Positions 16,864 through 27,420 are shown, counted from the stretch's first letter. The stretch: DNA of 64,000 bases from Bacteriovorax stolpii (GCA_945883845.1 CAMCYI010000004.1:117797-181796), one strand, 5' to 3'. Notes: generated from the letters alone by a model not told the origin. Numbers and translations are program-made.

Positions 16864-17937
16864 TTACAGCAACTCCCCTAACCGCGCAAACATTCCTACA
16901 AAGCCCGGTACCCGGTCAACGTTCCAGAGGAAATCCGGTCTGTCTTTTGAGATCCAGTCTCCACCAATGACGGCACCCGCAGAATTGATGTCGAGGTAGT
17001 ATTGGTAACGTTTCTCAAAAACGACCTGGTCCCTTGTCCCGATGACGGGATACCAGTTATTGCTCTTGATCTCGAAGACGTATCCCATCGTCGTTCGCAT
17101 GTTCACGCGCTTGACTGTCCCTCGTGCAGAATTGTAATCGGGTTCAATATTATCCTCGTCGATGTAGGTCGTATAATGCGTGATCGGATGGTTCCAGACT
17201 TCGGCCTTGCGTTCAATGTCTGCAATGAAACTTCCGCCTTCAATTCCCACGCGGTTGGTGAGCACAATGTGAAAAGCACCTGCATTCATGTCGTGCTTGC
17301 AGTTATCTCCGAAGAGATCATCTTCACATCGTCTTCCCATCTGGTGAGTGGAGACAGCTCTATACTTATAGGCGTAGTAGTAACTTAAAAGTGCTTTGAT
17401 ATCTGAAGAACCAAATGGAACCTGCACACCATCAGGATTAGCAACAGTGATAGGATTCGGTTCATCATGATTCACGGCCGCGGGTGCCCAACCATGACAG
17501 ATGCCCATCCAGAGCGGAATGTCCGGAGATGCATGAGTCGCCACATCTTTTCTGAGTGGATAATCATAGTGTCCGTTAAAAAGATCAAATTTTTCTGAAG
17601 GAGCAAGGGCGCGAAGCTGAGCATCGGTCATCTTCAAGGCCTCTTCTTTTGTCGGCGAGTGATAGCCATATCCCGTAGGCCTTGGTGTATTCCATCTATT
17701 GTTGATGTTTCCATAACGAAGGGCCCAGTAGTCACTGGACCACAGACGTTTTACTCCCTTCGCCACTCCCGACTTCGGCATGTTCCTGAATGTTCGCTGA
17801 AAAGTGGAAGACATGATCAGAGGATCAGAGATTCCCTCCCACGGCCTTTTCAATTTTTCGACGGTTGCTGCAGAAGCCACATTAATGAAAAGGATTCCGC
17901 ACAGGAGTCCTGCTGATGCTTTCATTTTTTCCTCCAT
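16864..17937 (-). CDS. exported transglutaminase-elicitor-like protein
   Basis: Signal peptide; MGICHGWAPAAVNHDEPNPITVANPDGVQVPFGSSDIKALLSYYYAYKY ... GAFHIVLTNRVGIEGGSFIADIERKAEVWNHPI, the Cys/His motif pattern of the TGase-elicitor (Phytophthora M81-type) family. Confidence 0.6.
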   Translation of the reverse strand: MEEKMKASAGLLCGILFINVASAATVEKLKRPWEGISDPLIMSSTFQRTFRNMPKSGVAKGVKRLWSSDYWALRYGNINNRWNTPRPTGYGYHSPTKEEALKMTDAQLRALAPSEKFDLFNGHYDYPLRKDVATHASPDIPLWMGICHGWAPAAVNHDEPNPITVANPDGVQVPFGSSDIKALLSYYYAYKYRAVSTHQMGRRCEDDLFGDNCKHDMNAGAFHIVLTNRVGIEGGSFIADIERKAEVWNHPITHYTTYIDEDNIEPDYNSARGTVKRVNMRTTMGYVFEIKSNNWYPVIGTRDQVVFEKRYQYYLDINSAGAVIGGDWISKDRPDFLWNVDRVPGFVGMFARLGELL

Positions 17938-18040
17938 GAAAAAATTGAGAAGAGTTCCTTAACATCATGAGAATGACTGAGTGCTTTTGGATAGATGGTG
18001 TCTGTGAATTTTAGATAGAGCAAAGGATGCAGGTGATTAC

Positions 18041-19099
18041 TTATTCGCCGAACTCAGATTTCCATTTTTTCATCAACTTGTCGGCGATCTCCACAAAACG
18101 AGGAGTGCTGATACCAAGGTCACGCGTTGAACTCATGCTGTGATACTTGCCGAGAATATAGGCCTCATAGAAGAGTACTTCTTCGAGATCGCGACTGGCG
18201 AGATCATCATATTGAATGGCCATGTTGCCAGCTGACAGCGGACGACGTTGATATAGAACTGTACCGAGTTTTACGGGATAGTATTCACGCTTGAAAGTAT
18301 CACCCAGGAAAAAGCTAACTGATCTTCTATAAAGAGCAGAACGCTCATCTTCGCTGAGTTTTGTTTTGTAAAGTGGGGCCGGAGTGACAAGAGGCTTAAG
18401 TTCAAAGGCGCGTATGTCCTGATCGATCTTATAAAAAACAAGAAAACGTCTATTTCCTGCTGATCCACCTTTGATTTTTAGTCTCGCGCAGCCTTTGATA
18501 AACTGCGGAAAATTTGCTTTAAGAAGATCAAGCTCAACCTGACCCAGAGGACTAAACTCTCCCGCGCAAGAACCATCATAAATCTTCGCAAGTTTCTTCG
18601 TAAGCTTTTCACCTGCGGCTTCAGAATCTTTTTTAAGCGAGCTCACAACTTTCGGCATCGCAATCAATGTCCGATGAACTCCACGATGATAAGCATCAAG
18701 CCAATCTTTATCCGAAAAATTAGTCAGCAAACGATGGCCGATAAAAAGCCTCATCGTATCCTGATCTAGAGAACACATTGCTGAATCATCCAGATCATTA
18801 AGTCCAAAGAGAGCAGAGCCGTTATGCAAAAGAAAACCAAAGTTCTCAAGATGAGCGTCGCCCGCACACAGACCGATGCGCCCTGAAAGACTGTCCTTCG
18901 AGGCGCGGTCAACGAGATGATAGAAGTACGGAGGAAACGCGGTCCACTTGTCCTGAGCTGTTGTTGCAACTGTAATTCGCTCACGGACAAACGTGTCCGT
19001 CTGGTCAGGGTAAAGACTCTTCAACCGCGCAACCGTGCTTTCCGGAATACCCGAAGCATAAGAGACAAACGTACTGAACAGAACGAAGAAAACTAACAT
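18041..19099 (-). CDS. DUF2252-family protein
   Basis: GLCAGDAHLENFGFLLHNGSALFGLNDLDDSAMCSLDQDTMRLFIGHRLL. Confidence 0.75.
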   Translation of the reverse strand: MLVFFVLFSTFVSYASGIPESTVARLKSLYPDQTDTFVRERITVATTAQDKWTAFPPYFYHLVDRASKDSLSGRIGLCAGDAHLENFGFLLHNGSALFGLNDLDDSAMCSLDQDTMRLFIGHRLLTNFSDKDWLDAYHRGVHRTLIAMPKVVSSLKKDSEAAGEKLTKKLAKIYDGSCAGEFSPLGQVELDLLKANFPQFIKGCARLKIKGGSAGNRRFLVFYKIDQDIRAFELKPLVTPAPLYKTKLSEDERSALYRRSVSFFLGDTFKREYYPVKLGTVLYQRRPLSAGNMAIQYDDLASRDLEEVLFYEAYILGKYHSMSSTRDLGISTPRFVEIADKLMKKWKSEFGE

Positions 19100-19199
19100 T
19101 CAAAAATTTTCGTCGAACAAGTGAGGAAAGACGAGATGTAGTGCAGGAATTAACCGGATCTGAACATTAAGTACCGGAGAAAAACAAAAGGCCATATTC

Positions 19200-19409
19200 A
19201 TGGCATCTTTTATCTAGGTTTAAAAAGAGTGTTCCATCCTAGAACCTCCGGTGAGAGAATCTCGCCTGTCGAATAAGTTCATTTTGTGGGCAATTGCGCC
19301 TTGTGGCAATCGCAACTCACTTGAGCAAAATGCAAATCTGATGAATTTGTGGAATTTCAACTTTCTGGATAAACGGAAATAAAAAAGCTCACCTTAGGTG
19401 AGCTTTTTT
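19200..19409 (+). ncRNA. candidate structured small RNA ending in an intrinsic terminator (strand uncertain)
   Basis: Hairpins TCTAGG...CCTAGA (19213-19243) and GGTGAGA-GAA-TCTCGCC, then a 13-bp terminator stem; no convincing ORF. Confidence 0.3.
19381..19409. terminator. bidirectional intrinsic terminator
   Basis: AAAAAAGCTCACC-TTA-GGTGAGCTTTTTT. Confidence 0.85.
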
Positions 19410-19573
19410 ACAGTACTGCCCTCAGAAAAACTAACGTCCACCCTTTCGGAGCTTTATGTTGCCTTTCTTTTGCATAAGATTTCGATATATATCTCGAGAC
19501 CTCCTGTTACATACAATCATAGCACTAACCAGGAGAGAGAGAACTTAAGTGATTCTGGAGAATGTCCGACTAA

Positions 19574-20065
19574 TCAGCGACGATCCAGAACACGCACAGT
19601 AAAACTGTGATCGTTGTCTGCGTTCTTCGCGAACTGAGCTTCAGAAATTACTTTCCAGTTTTTCAACGAGAGCTGAGGAAAATAAACATCCCCTTTGATT
19701 TCGCCGTGAACATCTGTGAGATAAATGCGGTCAACGAGAGAAAGTGCATATTTAAAAATTTTCTCGCCACCGATGATGAAGAGCTCGGACTCTCCTGCGC
19801 GTTCAGCGTGCTTGATCGCACGGAAGATGGAATTAAACCAGAGCACACTATCACTTGCAGGTCTCGGTTCACCCGACACCACAAGACTCATACGGCCCGG
19901 AAGTGCCTTCCCGATCGATTCAAAAGTTTTCCGACCCATGAGCATGTAATGGCCCATGGTAATTTTTTTAAAATTCTGAAGGTCATTTTTCAGATGCCAC
20001 GGAAGCTTATTGTCGATTCCGATGACGTTGTTATCAGATTTCGCGACAATGAAGGATACTCTCAT
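19574..20065 (-). CDS. folA: dihydrofolate reductase
   Basis: MRVSFIVAKSDNNVIGIDNKLPWHLKNDLQNFKKITMGHYMLMGRKTFESIGKALPGR; ATG at 20065. Confidence 0.93.
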   Translation of the reverse strand: MRVSFIVAKSDNNVIGIDNKLPWHLKNDLQNFKKITMGHYMLMGRKTFESIGKALPGRMSLVVSGEPRPASDSVLWFNSIFRAIKHAERAGESELFIIGGEKIFKYALSLVDRIYLTDVHGEIKGDVYFPQLSLKNWKVISEAQFAKNADNDHSFTVRVLDRR

Positions 20066-20066
20066 G

Positions 20067-20861
20067 TTAAACCGCCACAGGTGCTTTAATGTGTGGATGG
20101 GCCTGGTAACCTTCGAGTGAGAAGTCCTCGAACTTGAAATCAAAAATATTTTTCACGTCGGGATTCATCTTCATTTTTGGCAGAGGGAAAGCTTCGCGGG
20201 AGAGCTGCAACTGAGTCTGGTCAATATGATTGAGATACAAGTGAGCATCCCCCATCGTGTGAACAAAATCTCCGAGCTCTAAGTTACAAACCTGAGCGAC
20301 CATCATCGTGAAGAGCGCATAGCTCGCGATGTTGAACGGAACACCGAGGAAGATATCTGCCGAGCGCTGATAGAGCTGGCAGGAGAGCTTGTTGTCGGCA
20401 ACGTAAAACTGGAACAGAAGATGACATGGTGGCAGTGCCATCTTATCCACGTCGCCCGGGTTCCATGCCGTCACAAGAAGCCTGCGAGAATCAGGATTTG
20501 TTTTGATCATGTTGATGAGGTTTGAAATCTGATCAATGCTTCTGCCATCCGGAGTCTGCCAGTTTCTCCACTGCACTCCATAGACCGGACCGAGGTTTCC
20601 ATTTTCATCGGCCCACTCGTCCCAGATCGAAACTCCATTGTCTTTGAGATACTTGATATTCGAGTCACCCTTGAGGAACCAGAGGAGTTCGTGAGTGATA
20701 GATTTCATGTGACATTTTTTGGTGGTAACAAGAGGAAAACCATCGGCCAGGTTGAAGCGCATCTGGTGGCCAAAAACAGAGAGTGTTCCTGTTCCCGTGC
20801 GGTCTTCTTTTTTCACACCTTCATCCAGAACTCTCTTCATGAGATCGTGGTATTGTTTCAT
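20067..20861 (-). CDS. thyA: thymidylate synthase
   Basis: [58 protein letters not shown] at 20861. Confidence 0.96.
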   Translation of the reverse strand: MKQYHDLMKRVLDEGVKKEDRTGTGTLSVFGHQMRFNLADGFPLVTTKKCHMKSITHELLWFLKGDSNIKYLKDNGVSIWDEWADENGNLGPVYGVQWRNWQTPDGRSIDQISNLINMIKTNPDSRRLLVTAWNPGDVDKMALPPCHLLFQFYVADNKLSCQLYQRSADIFLGVPFNIASYALFTMMVAQVCNLELGDFVHTMGDAHLYLNHIDQTQLQLSREAFPLPKMKMNPDVKNIFDFKFEDFSLEGYQAHPHIKAPVAV

Positions 20862-20983
20862 AGGCCCCTCCGTGTGTGGATTTCTTCTAAAATTATAACA
20901 CTGACACAATAGCTAGATCAATGACCCCTCAGCGACAAAGAAATGACACTTGAAAGATGATGATCCTTCCCTACAATGGTCAG

Positions 20984-21469
20984 ATGAAAAACATCATCTT
21001 TCTTCTCGTCTTCCTCGTTGGTTGCGCTCATGACTATCACGGTCGTCAGCCGGATTTTCATAAAGAGGGAGAGGAAGCTAAACAAGAATACGCCAAATTT
21101 AAGCTCCATGAGTTCCACCGCCATCGCTCGACTCTGGGTGAAGACAACGGCATTCGCACCACTTCCCTGATTCCCCTGATCAAAGACGTTTCTCCGAAAG
21201 CTCATCGTAAATATCGCAAGCTGGAAATTCAGCGTACGGTTCAAACCGGGCTCACGGCCGCAACCTGGATTCTCATCGGAGTCTGGGCACTCGCCGGGCC
21301 CGACTTTCCCGGCGGCTACGCCTGGGGAGCATTGGGTGCGCAGTTTGGATATAGTGTCTATATGGATTCAAATTATCAGGACGTGAGATACCAATACAAT
21401 CAGGATTTAAAACACAGGCTTGAAAATCAAAAAGTTGTTCCTCATCTTGGTTACAGCTGGAAATTTTAG
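20984..21469 (+). CDS. putative lipoprotein, unknown function
   Basis: MKNIIFLLVFLVGCAHDYHG lipobox. Confidence 0.65.
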   Translation: MKNIIFLLVFLVGCAHDYHGRQPDFHKEGEEAKQEYAKFKLHEFHRHRSTLGEDNGIRTTSLIPLIKDVSPKAHRKYRKLEIQRTVQTGLTAATWILIGVWALAGPDFPGGYAWGALGAQFGYSVYMDSNYQDVRYQYNQDLKHRLENQKVVPHLGYSWKF

Positions 21470-21508
21470 TACACTTAATTTCACTACCCGCATCTTCAGG
21501 AGACTTCC

Positions 21509-22696
21509 ATGGTTCAGACCGGACTTGACCACCTTCTCACGGACACAAACCTTCAAAAACAATTCAAAGGCAACATCGGTTACCTCTGCCATAGTGCTTC
21601 GGTCACCAAAGATCTCGAGCACGGTTTGTTGGCCTTAAAACGTGTGTTCGGTAGTCAGCTCAAAAAAATCTTCGGGCCTCAACATGGTTTTGTGACTGAC
21701 GTTCAGGACAACATGGTGGAGACCACTCACTACACTCACCCCTACTTCAAGCTTCCGGTTTATTCACTCTACTCTGAGACCCGCATTCCAACCGACGAGA
21801 TGCTCGAAGGTCTCGATCACATTTTCGTTGATCTCCAGGATGTGGGCACAAGAATTTATACTTACATCTATACGATGACTTTATTAGTTGAGGCCTGCAC
21901 AAAAAAAGGAATCGAGGTTGTGATTCTCGATCGTCCGAATCCCATCAATGGTTTGACCCTCGAAGGAAATATTTTAAAACCAGAGTTCTCCTCATTCGTC
22001 GGCCGTCACCCAATGCCGGTTCGTCACGGTCTCACGATGGGTGAAGTCGCTCAGATGCACCAGACTTACTGGTGTGGCAGCAATACAGGGAACGTCACGA
22101 TTATCGGCATGCGTGGATATGAGCGTGGCATGAGTTACGAAGACACGGGCCTACCCTGGGTTATTCCTTCGCCGAATCTTCCGACGATTGATGCTGCATA
22201 TACTTTTGTCGGTACAGTTCTGTATGAAGGAACCAATATTTCCGAGGGACGCGGGACAACTCGTGCTCTCGAGATGATTGGACACCCGAAAATTGAAGCG
22301 TTTGGTTTTCATGACAAACTAAAACCAGTTCTCGCAAAAGCAAATCTTAGAGGTTTTATTCTTCGTCCGCTGGTCTTCCTTCCTACGTTCCAGAAACATG
22401 CCGGCAAACCGACGGGTGGTTACCAGATTCACGTCACTGATCGCAAGTCCTTTGAGCCGTGGCGCTTGTGTCAGTATCTCTTGAGAGAGATGTATCACGA
22501 GCTCGGGAGTGAATTTAAATGGAAGGTTCCGCCGTACGAATATGAATATCACAAAGTACCGGTGGATCTTATCAATGGAACTGATGAGCTTCGTCTCTGG
22601 GTTGAAAAACGCGGGACTGAGGATGAGTATCAGGCCATCATGAAGACGGGCCAGGCGGAATGGCAGGAACAGAGAAAGAGCTGTTTGATTTACTAA
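21509..22696 (+). CDS. DUF1343/NamZ-like protein (exo-beta-N-acetylmuramidase family)
   Basis: FGPQHGFVTDVQDNM, VDLQDVGTRIYTYIYTM, ILDRPNPINGLTLEG, TNISEGRGTTRALE. Confidence 0.85.
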   Translation: MVQTGLDHLLTDTNLQKQFKGNIGYLCHSASVTKDLEHGLLALKRVFGSQLKKIFGPQHGFVTDVQDNMVETTHYTHPYFKLPVYSLYSETRIPTDEMLEGLDHIFVDLQDVGTRIYTYIYTMTLLVEACTKKGIEVVILDRPNPINGLTLEGNILKPEFSSFVGRHPMPVRHGLTMGEVAQMHQTYWCGSNTGNVTIIGMRGYERGMSYEDTGLPWVIPSPNLPTIDAAYTFVGTVLYEGTNISEGRGTTRALEMIGHPKIEAFGFHDKLKPVLAKANLRGFILRPLVFLPTFQKHAGKPTGGYQIHVTDRKSFEPWRLCQYLLREMYHELGSEFKWKVPPYEYEYHKVPVDLINGTDELRLWVEKRGTEDEYQAIMKTGQAEWQEQRKSCLIY

Positions 22697-22914
22697 TTAT
22701 TCTTTTACTTTCGCTGGTGGCGGTGACCCGAACCGTTTTCACTTCCACCAGCGGAAGTACATCTCCACAAGTGAAAAAGCCTCCTCAAGAAAATCTAACA
22801 CACGCTCTCTTGCAGGACTCTCCCGGCTTACCATGAAGGTCGATAATGCCCCAGCATTTATCGACAACAGCTGATGCGGAAACAGATGTTAAGAGAATTA
22901 ATGAAAGCTGATCA

Positions 22915-23634
22915 TCAATGCTCTCCGAGATAGATCTTTTTCACGTCATCGTTATTCAGAAGATCAGCACCAGTTCCTTCGAGAAGAATCTTACCTGTTT
23001 CCAGAACGTAGGCGTAGTTGGAAATTTTGAGGGCCTGCTTGGCGTTCTGTTCAACGAGAAGAACCGTCACACCTTTATCTTTGTTGATCCGGACGATGAT
23101 TTCGAAAATAAGTTTCACAACCAGCGGAGCGAGACCGAGAGAAGGTTCATCAAGGAGCAAAAGTTCTGGTTCACCGATGAGAGCGCGGGCAATGGCAAGC
23201 ATCTGCTGCTCACCCCCGGAAAGAGTTCCGGCGATCTGATTGATACGCTCTTTGAGACGTGGAAAAAGAACAAAACACTCTTCGAGGTTTTTGTTGAAAT
23301 TCGCCTTGGCACTATGGCGACCCACGATGCCGAGCTGGAGGTTTTCCATCACGGTCAGGTTTGGGAATACACCACGTCCTTCCGGACAGTGAATAAGACC
23401 TTCTGCCACAAGCTGAAACGATTCTTTATTGGTGATCGGATGATTGTTAAAAACTACCACGCCTGCAGATTTGCAGTTTCCTGAAATTGCTTTCAGGGTC
23501 GTTGTCTTGCCGGCGCCATTGGCACCAATAAGGGAAACGATTTTTCCTTTCGGGACCTTGAAAGAAATTCCTTTCAGGGCCTGGACGTTTCCGTAGTTGA
23601 CCTGAAGGCCTTCGACGTTGAGTGTGGTTTCCAT
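22915..23634 (-). CDS. livF: branched-chain amino acid ABC transporter ATPase
   Basis: Walker A GANGAGKTT, signature LSGGEQQM, neighbour context. Confidence 0.9.
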   Translation of the reverse strand: METTLNVEGLQVNYGNVQALKGISFKVPKGKIVSLIGANGAGKTTTLKAISGNCKSAGVVVFNNHPITNKESFQLVAEGLIHCPEGRGVFPNLTVMENLQLGIVGRHSAKANFNKNLEECFVLFPRLKERINQIAGTLSGGEQQMLAIARALIGEPELLLLDEPSLGLAPLVVKLIFEIIVRINKDKGVTVLLVEQNAKQALKISNYAYVLETGKILLEGTGADLLNNDDVKKIYLGEH

Positions 23635-24401
23635 TAGTCGACTCCGAGGTAGGCTTCGATCACGCGCTTGTCGTTCTGGATGATATCAGCGGTGCCTTCG
23701 CACACGAGCTGGCCCTGAACGAGAACGAAGATTTTTTCACAGATCTTCATGACAAGACCCATGTCGTGTTCGATGAGAAGAACTGTGATGTTGCGGTCTT
23801 TCTGAATTTTGCGGATGAGATCAGTAAGCTCTTTGGTTTCTGTCGGATTGAGACCTGCTGCCGGCTCATCAAGGAGAAGAATTTTAGGATTTAGTCCAAG
23901 GGCACGTGCAATTTCGAGCTTTCTTTGTTTTCCGTAAGGAAGACCACCGGCCGGAACCTCAGCGAGATCCTCGATGCCCATGACCTTCAAGAGCTCGAGA
24001 GCTTTTGTTTTAACTTCAGATTCTTCGTTATGAAAATTCTTTGATTCGAAAACCATGTCTGCAATCGTTGAGTGTGACGACGAATAGAAGGCCACCATCA
24101 CGTTTTGGAGAACAGTGAGTTCCTTGAAAAGTCGGATGTTCTGGAAGGTGCGACCGACTCCGCGCTGTGCGATCTCGTAAGGTTTATGACCCACGAGAGA
24201 TTCTCCACCGAGTTTCACATCTCCGCGAGTCGGAGGATAGATTCCTGTGAGCACGTTGAAGATCGTCGACTTCCCTGCTCCGTTCGGGCCGATGAGGCCG
24301 TAAAGGATTCCGGGTTCAAGTTTCATATTCACGTTCTGGCAGGCCTTGACCCCGCCAAACTCGAGAGACATGTCATTTATTTCGAGGAAAGCCATTTCCA
24401 T
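23634..24401 (-). CDS. livG: branched-chain amino acid ABC transporter ATPase
   Basis: GPNGAGKST; GVGRTFQNIRLF; PYGKQRKLEIARAL; LLLDEPAAGLNPTET. Confidence 0.92.
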   Translation of the reverse strand: MEMAFLEINDMSLEFGGVKACQNVNMKLEPGILYGLIGPNGAGKSTIFNVLTGIYPPTRGDVKLGGESLVGHKPYEIAQRGVGRTFQNIRLFKELTVLQNVMVAFYSSSHSTIADMVFESKNFHNEESEVKTKALELLKVMGIEDLAEVPAGGLPYGKQRKLEIARALGLNPKILLLDEPAAGLNPTETKELTDLIRKIQKDRNITVLLIEHDMGLVMKICEKIFVLVQGQLVCEGTADIIQNDKRVIEAYLGVD

Positions 24402-25378
24402 TCCTTATTACCCATGAGCCCCTGAGGACGGAGAATCATGATGAGAACCATAGTAAGAGCGTAGATCACCATACGAAGATCCACGCCGGTAATGTCCTGA
24501 ACTTTACGAAGGGCCTCAGGAAGAACAGTGAGAATTCCTGCACCCATGATCGCACCAGACAGTGAACCGAGGCCGCCGACCACGTTCATCGCGATGACTT
24601 CGAATGACTTCGCGAAGCTAAAAGTTTGAGTTGAGAGATAGCCTTCCGAGTGAGCGAAGAAAGAGCCGGCCATTCCTGCCATGAACGAAGAGATCACGAA
24701 CGCTTTCACTTTGATGTTAAGCGGGTTGATCCCCATCATGTTAGCGGCCATTTCATTTTCTTTGATCGCCAGCATCGCGCGCCCTAAGCGGCCGTCACGG
24801 ATCCGCTTGATCACCATGATCGTAATTACGGTAATAAGAAGAACGCTTCCGAGATTCATGTACACCGGAATATCAGAGAAGCCGCGCGCACCACCGACAG
24901 CGTCGATGTTGAGGAGGATAATCCGGATAATTTCAGAGAAACCAAGAGTCACCATCCCGAGGTAATCTCCGTTGAGACGAAGAGAACTCGTTCCGATGAA
25001 AAAACCCACCAGCCCTGAGAATGCTCCGGCCGCAAGAGCGCCAGCAATAAGCTGTATAAAAAACGGAGCTGTCGGAAGAAGGAAGTACACCACAGAAGCT
25101 GACGTGTACGCACCGATGGCCATAAAACCCGCATGTCCCATCGTGAAGAGTCCTGTGAACCCGTTCAGAAGAGCGAGAGACACAGAAAGAATCACGTTGA
25201 TACAAAGGAGAATCATGACGGAGTAATAATAAGGAGAGATCAAACCAGTGAAACGGCCTGGCTTCTCATAAAACAGCGCACCCGGAGTAACGGAGAATCC
25301 AGAGAGCACGAAATTGAGAACAACGGCAACAGCTGCAAAGATCAAAAACAATAAAACTGTCTTGTTGAGTTTGCTCAT
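24377..25378 (-). CDS. livM: branched-chain amino acid ABC transporter permease
   Basis: GFTGLFTMGHAGFMAIGAY; NEMAANMMGINPLNIKVKAFVISSFMAGMAGSFFAH. Confidence 0.92.
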   Translation of the reverse strand: MSKLNKTVLLFLIFAAVAVVLNFVLSGFSVTPGALFYEKPGRFTGLISPYYYSVMILLCINVILSVSLALLNGFTGLFTMGHAGFMAIGAYTSASVVYFLLPTAPFFIQLIAGALAAGAFSGLVGFFIGTSSLRLNGDYLGMVTLGFSEIIRIILLNIDAVGGARGFSDIPVYMNLGSVLLITVITIMVIKRIRDGRLGRAMLAIKENEMAANMMGINPLNIKVKAFVISSFMAGMAGSFFAHSEGYLSTQTFSFAKSFEVIAMNVVGGLGSLSGAIMGAGILTVLPEALRKVQDITGVDLRMVIYALTMVLIMILRPQGLMGNKEWKWLSSK

Positions 25379-25380
25379 GA

Positions 25381-26283
25381 TTACACCTTCTCGATTTTCT
25401 TCGTCCCGAGGAGACCCGCTGGACGGAGAAGAAGAACGAGGATGAGAATCAAAAATGCGAGAGCATCACGGTAAGTGGAGCTGATGTATCCCGCCACGTA
25501 AGTCTCAGAGAGACCGAGGAGGATGGCACCAATCACAGCACCTGTAACGTTCCCGATTCCGCCGAGAACGGCGGCGATGAACGCTTTAAGTCCTGGAAGC
25601 AGACCCAGCAAAGGATCGATCTTCGGATACGCTACACCATAGAGAACCCCGGCCGCACCTGCGAGAGATGAACCGATGATGAAAGTGATAAGAATAACTT
25701 TGTTAACGTTGATTCCGATCAGGTTCGCCGTTTCAAGAGAGTGTGAGATCGCGCGCATGGCACGGCCGAACTGAGTCTTGAACACAAGAAACTGAAGAAC
25801 CAACATGAGAACAAAACTCACAAGGAAGATCGTGACCTGGTTAGAGTCGAGGTAAATCGCTCCGCCAAGATCAATCTGCTTGCGTGGAAGGATGTCCGGG
25901 AAAAATTGCGGAGAAGCTCCGAAGATCAGCTGACCGCCGTACTCGAGGAGCAAGCTCACACCAATCGCCGTGATAAGAATGTTGATACGAGGCGCTTTCC
26001 GAAGTGGACGGTAAGCAAATTTTTCGATGATCACACCGACAGTTGCTGACCCCACCATCGCCACGAGAATCACGATGATCGTCGTAAGAAGTGATGGCTC
26101 CACATTCGGCATGAACCAGCGGATAAAATAGAGGCCCACAAATGAGCCCACCATAAAGATGTCGCCGTGAGCGAAGTTAATGAGCTGGAGTACACCGAAT
26201 ACCATGGTGTAACCCAGGGCCACGAGAGCATAAATACTCCCGAGTGCCAGACCATTGATGGTATGCTGGATAAATTCGTTCAC
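25381..26283 (-). CDS. livH: branched-chain amino acid ABC transporter permease
   Basis: INGLALGSIYALVALGYTMVFGVLQLINFAHGDIFMVG. Confidence 0.93.
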   Translation of the reverse strand: MNEFIQHTINGLALGSIYALVALGYTMVFGVLQLINFAHGDIFMVGSFVGLYFIRWFMPNVEPSLLTTIIVILVAMVGSATVGVIIEKFAYRPLRKAPRINILITAIGVSLLLEYGGQLIFGASPQFFPDILPRKQIDLGGAIYLDSNQVTIFLVSFVLMLVLQFLVFKTQFGRAMRAISHSLETANLIGINVNKVILITFIIGSSLAGAAGVLYGVAYPKIDPLLGLLPGLKAFIAAVLGGIGNVTGAVIGAILLGLSETYVAGYISSTYRDALAFLILILVLLLRPAGLLGTKKIEKV

Positions 26284-26292
26284 GGGTCTTCC

Positions 26293-27420
26293 TTACGGAT
26301 TAACTGTTTCGAGATACTTGAACTGGCCGTCTTTCACTTCGAGAACAACAGCTGATTTCGTAGCATCGCGCTGTTCGTTCAAAGTAATGATCCCAGTGAC
26401 ACCCTGGAACTCTTTTGTAGCTGCGATAGCATCTCGGAGTTTCGGGCCTTCAACAGAGTTCGCACGCTTGATTGCTTCGAAAAGAACGCGGGCAGCATCG
26501 TAACCAGAAGCAGCGAGTGCATTTGGACGTGAGCCGAAACGCGCTTCGTAGTTCTTGATGAAGTTCTGAACTTCCGGACGTGGGTCTTCAGTTGTGTAGT
26601 GGTTAGAGAAGAAGTTCCCTTCCATTGATTTTCCACCGATAGAAACGAGTTCCGGAGAATCCCATCCGTCACCGCCGAGAAGTGGAACGCTAATCCCCTG
26701 TTCTTTTGCCTGACGGGCAATCAAACCAACTTCAGTGTAGTAACCTGGAACGAAAATGAACTCAGGTCCTTTAGACTTGAGGTTTGTGAGCTGAGCTTTG
26801 AAATCGACGTCACCAGAAACATATTTTTCGTCACCAACAATTTCACCGCCGAGAGCTGTGAATGTTTTTTCGAAGTATGTAGCGAGACCCATAGAATAAT
26901 CTGATTTCGAGTCACGGAGGATCGCTGCTTTTTTCTTTTTGAGAGAGTTGAAGGCGAACTTCGCCATTACTTCACCTTGGAACGGATCGATGAAGCAAAC
27001 ACGGAAGATGTAATCACCTTTTTGTGTCACGAGTGGGTTAGTTGATGATGGAGAGATCATAGGAACTTTGTTCTGTTGAGCAACCGGAGCAGCAGCAAGA
27101 GATCTTGTTGATGCAACTTCACCGAGAACAGCAATAACGTTATCAGCATTAATAAGTTTTTCTACTGAGAGACGAGCTTCTTCAGGCTTGCCCTGGTTGT
27201 CGTAAGCTTTGATTTCGATTTGCTTACCGAGAACACCACCAGCTTTGTTCCACTCTTCAATTGCGAGCAAAACGCCGTCACGAGTACTGACACCGAAAGT
27301 AGCTTCAGCACCAGTCATTGAGCCAAAGTAACCGACCATGATTTTATCATCGCCGCCCTTATTACAGCTCACTAAGGTGAGAATAGCGCATAACAGAAAG
27401 AACTTTGAGAGGATCTTCAA
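26293..27420 (-). CDS. branched-chain amino acid substrate-binding lipoprotein
   Basis: Lipobox LVSCNKG; VGYFGSMTGAEATFGVSTRDGVLLAIEEWNKAGGVLGKQIEIKAYDNQGKPEEA. Confidence 0.92.
   Translation of the reverse strand: MKILSKFFLLCAILTLVSCNKGGDDKIMVGYFGSMTGAEATFGVSTRDGVLLAIEEWNKAGGVLGKQIEIKAYDNQGKPEEARLSVEKLINADNVIAVLGEVASTRSLAAAPVAQQNKVPMISPSSTNPLVTQKGDYIFRVCFIDPFQGEVMAKFAFNSLKKKKAAILRDSKSDYSMGLATYFEKTFTALGGEIVGDEKYVSGDVDFKAQLTNLKSKGPEFIFVPGYYTEVGLIARQAKEQGISVPLLGGDGWDSPELVSIGGKSMEGNFFSNHYTTEDPRPEVQNFIKNYEARFGSRPNALAASGYDAARVLFEAIKRANSVEGPKLRDAIAATKEFQGVTGIITLNEQRDATKSAVVLEVKDGQFKYLETVNP

Noticed and set aside
22918-23484. 188-aa plus-strand ORF
   Set aside because: Antisense to livF; no plausible domain or RBS.
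22915-27420. Novel transporter cluster
   Set aside because: Standard five-gene branched-chain amino acid ABC transporter.
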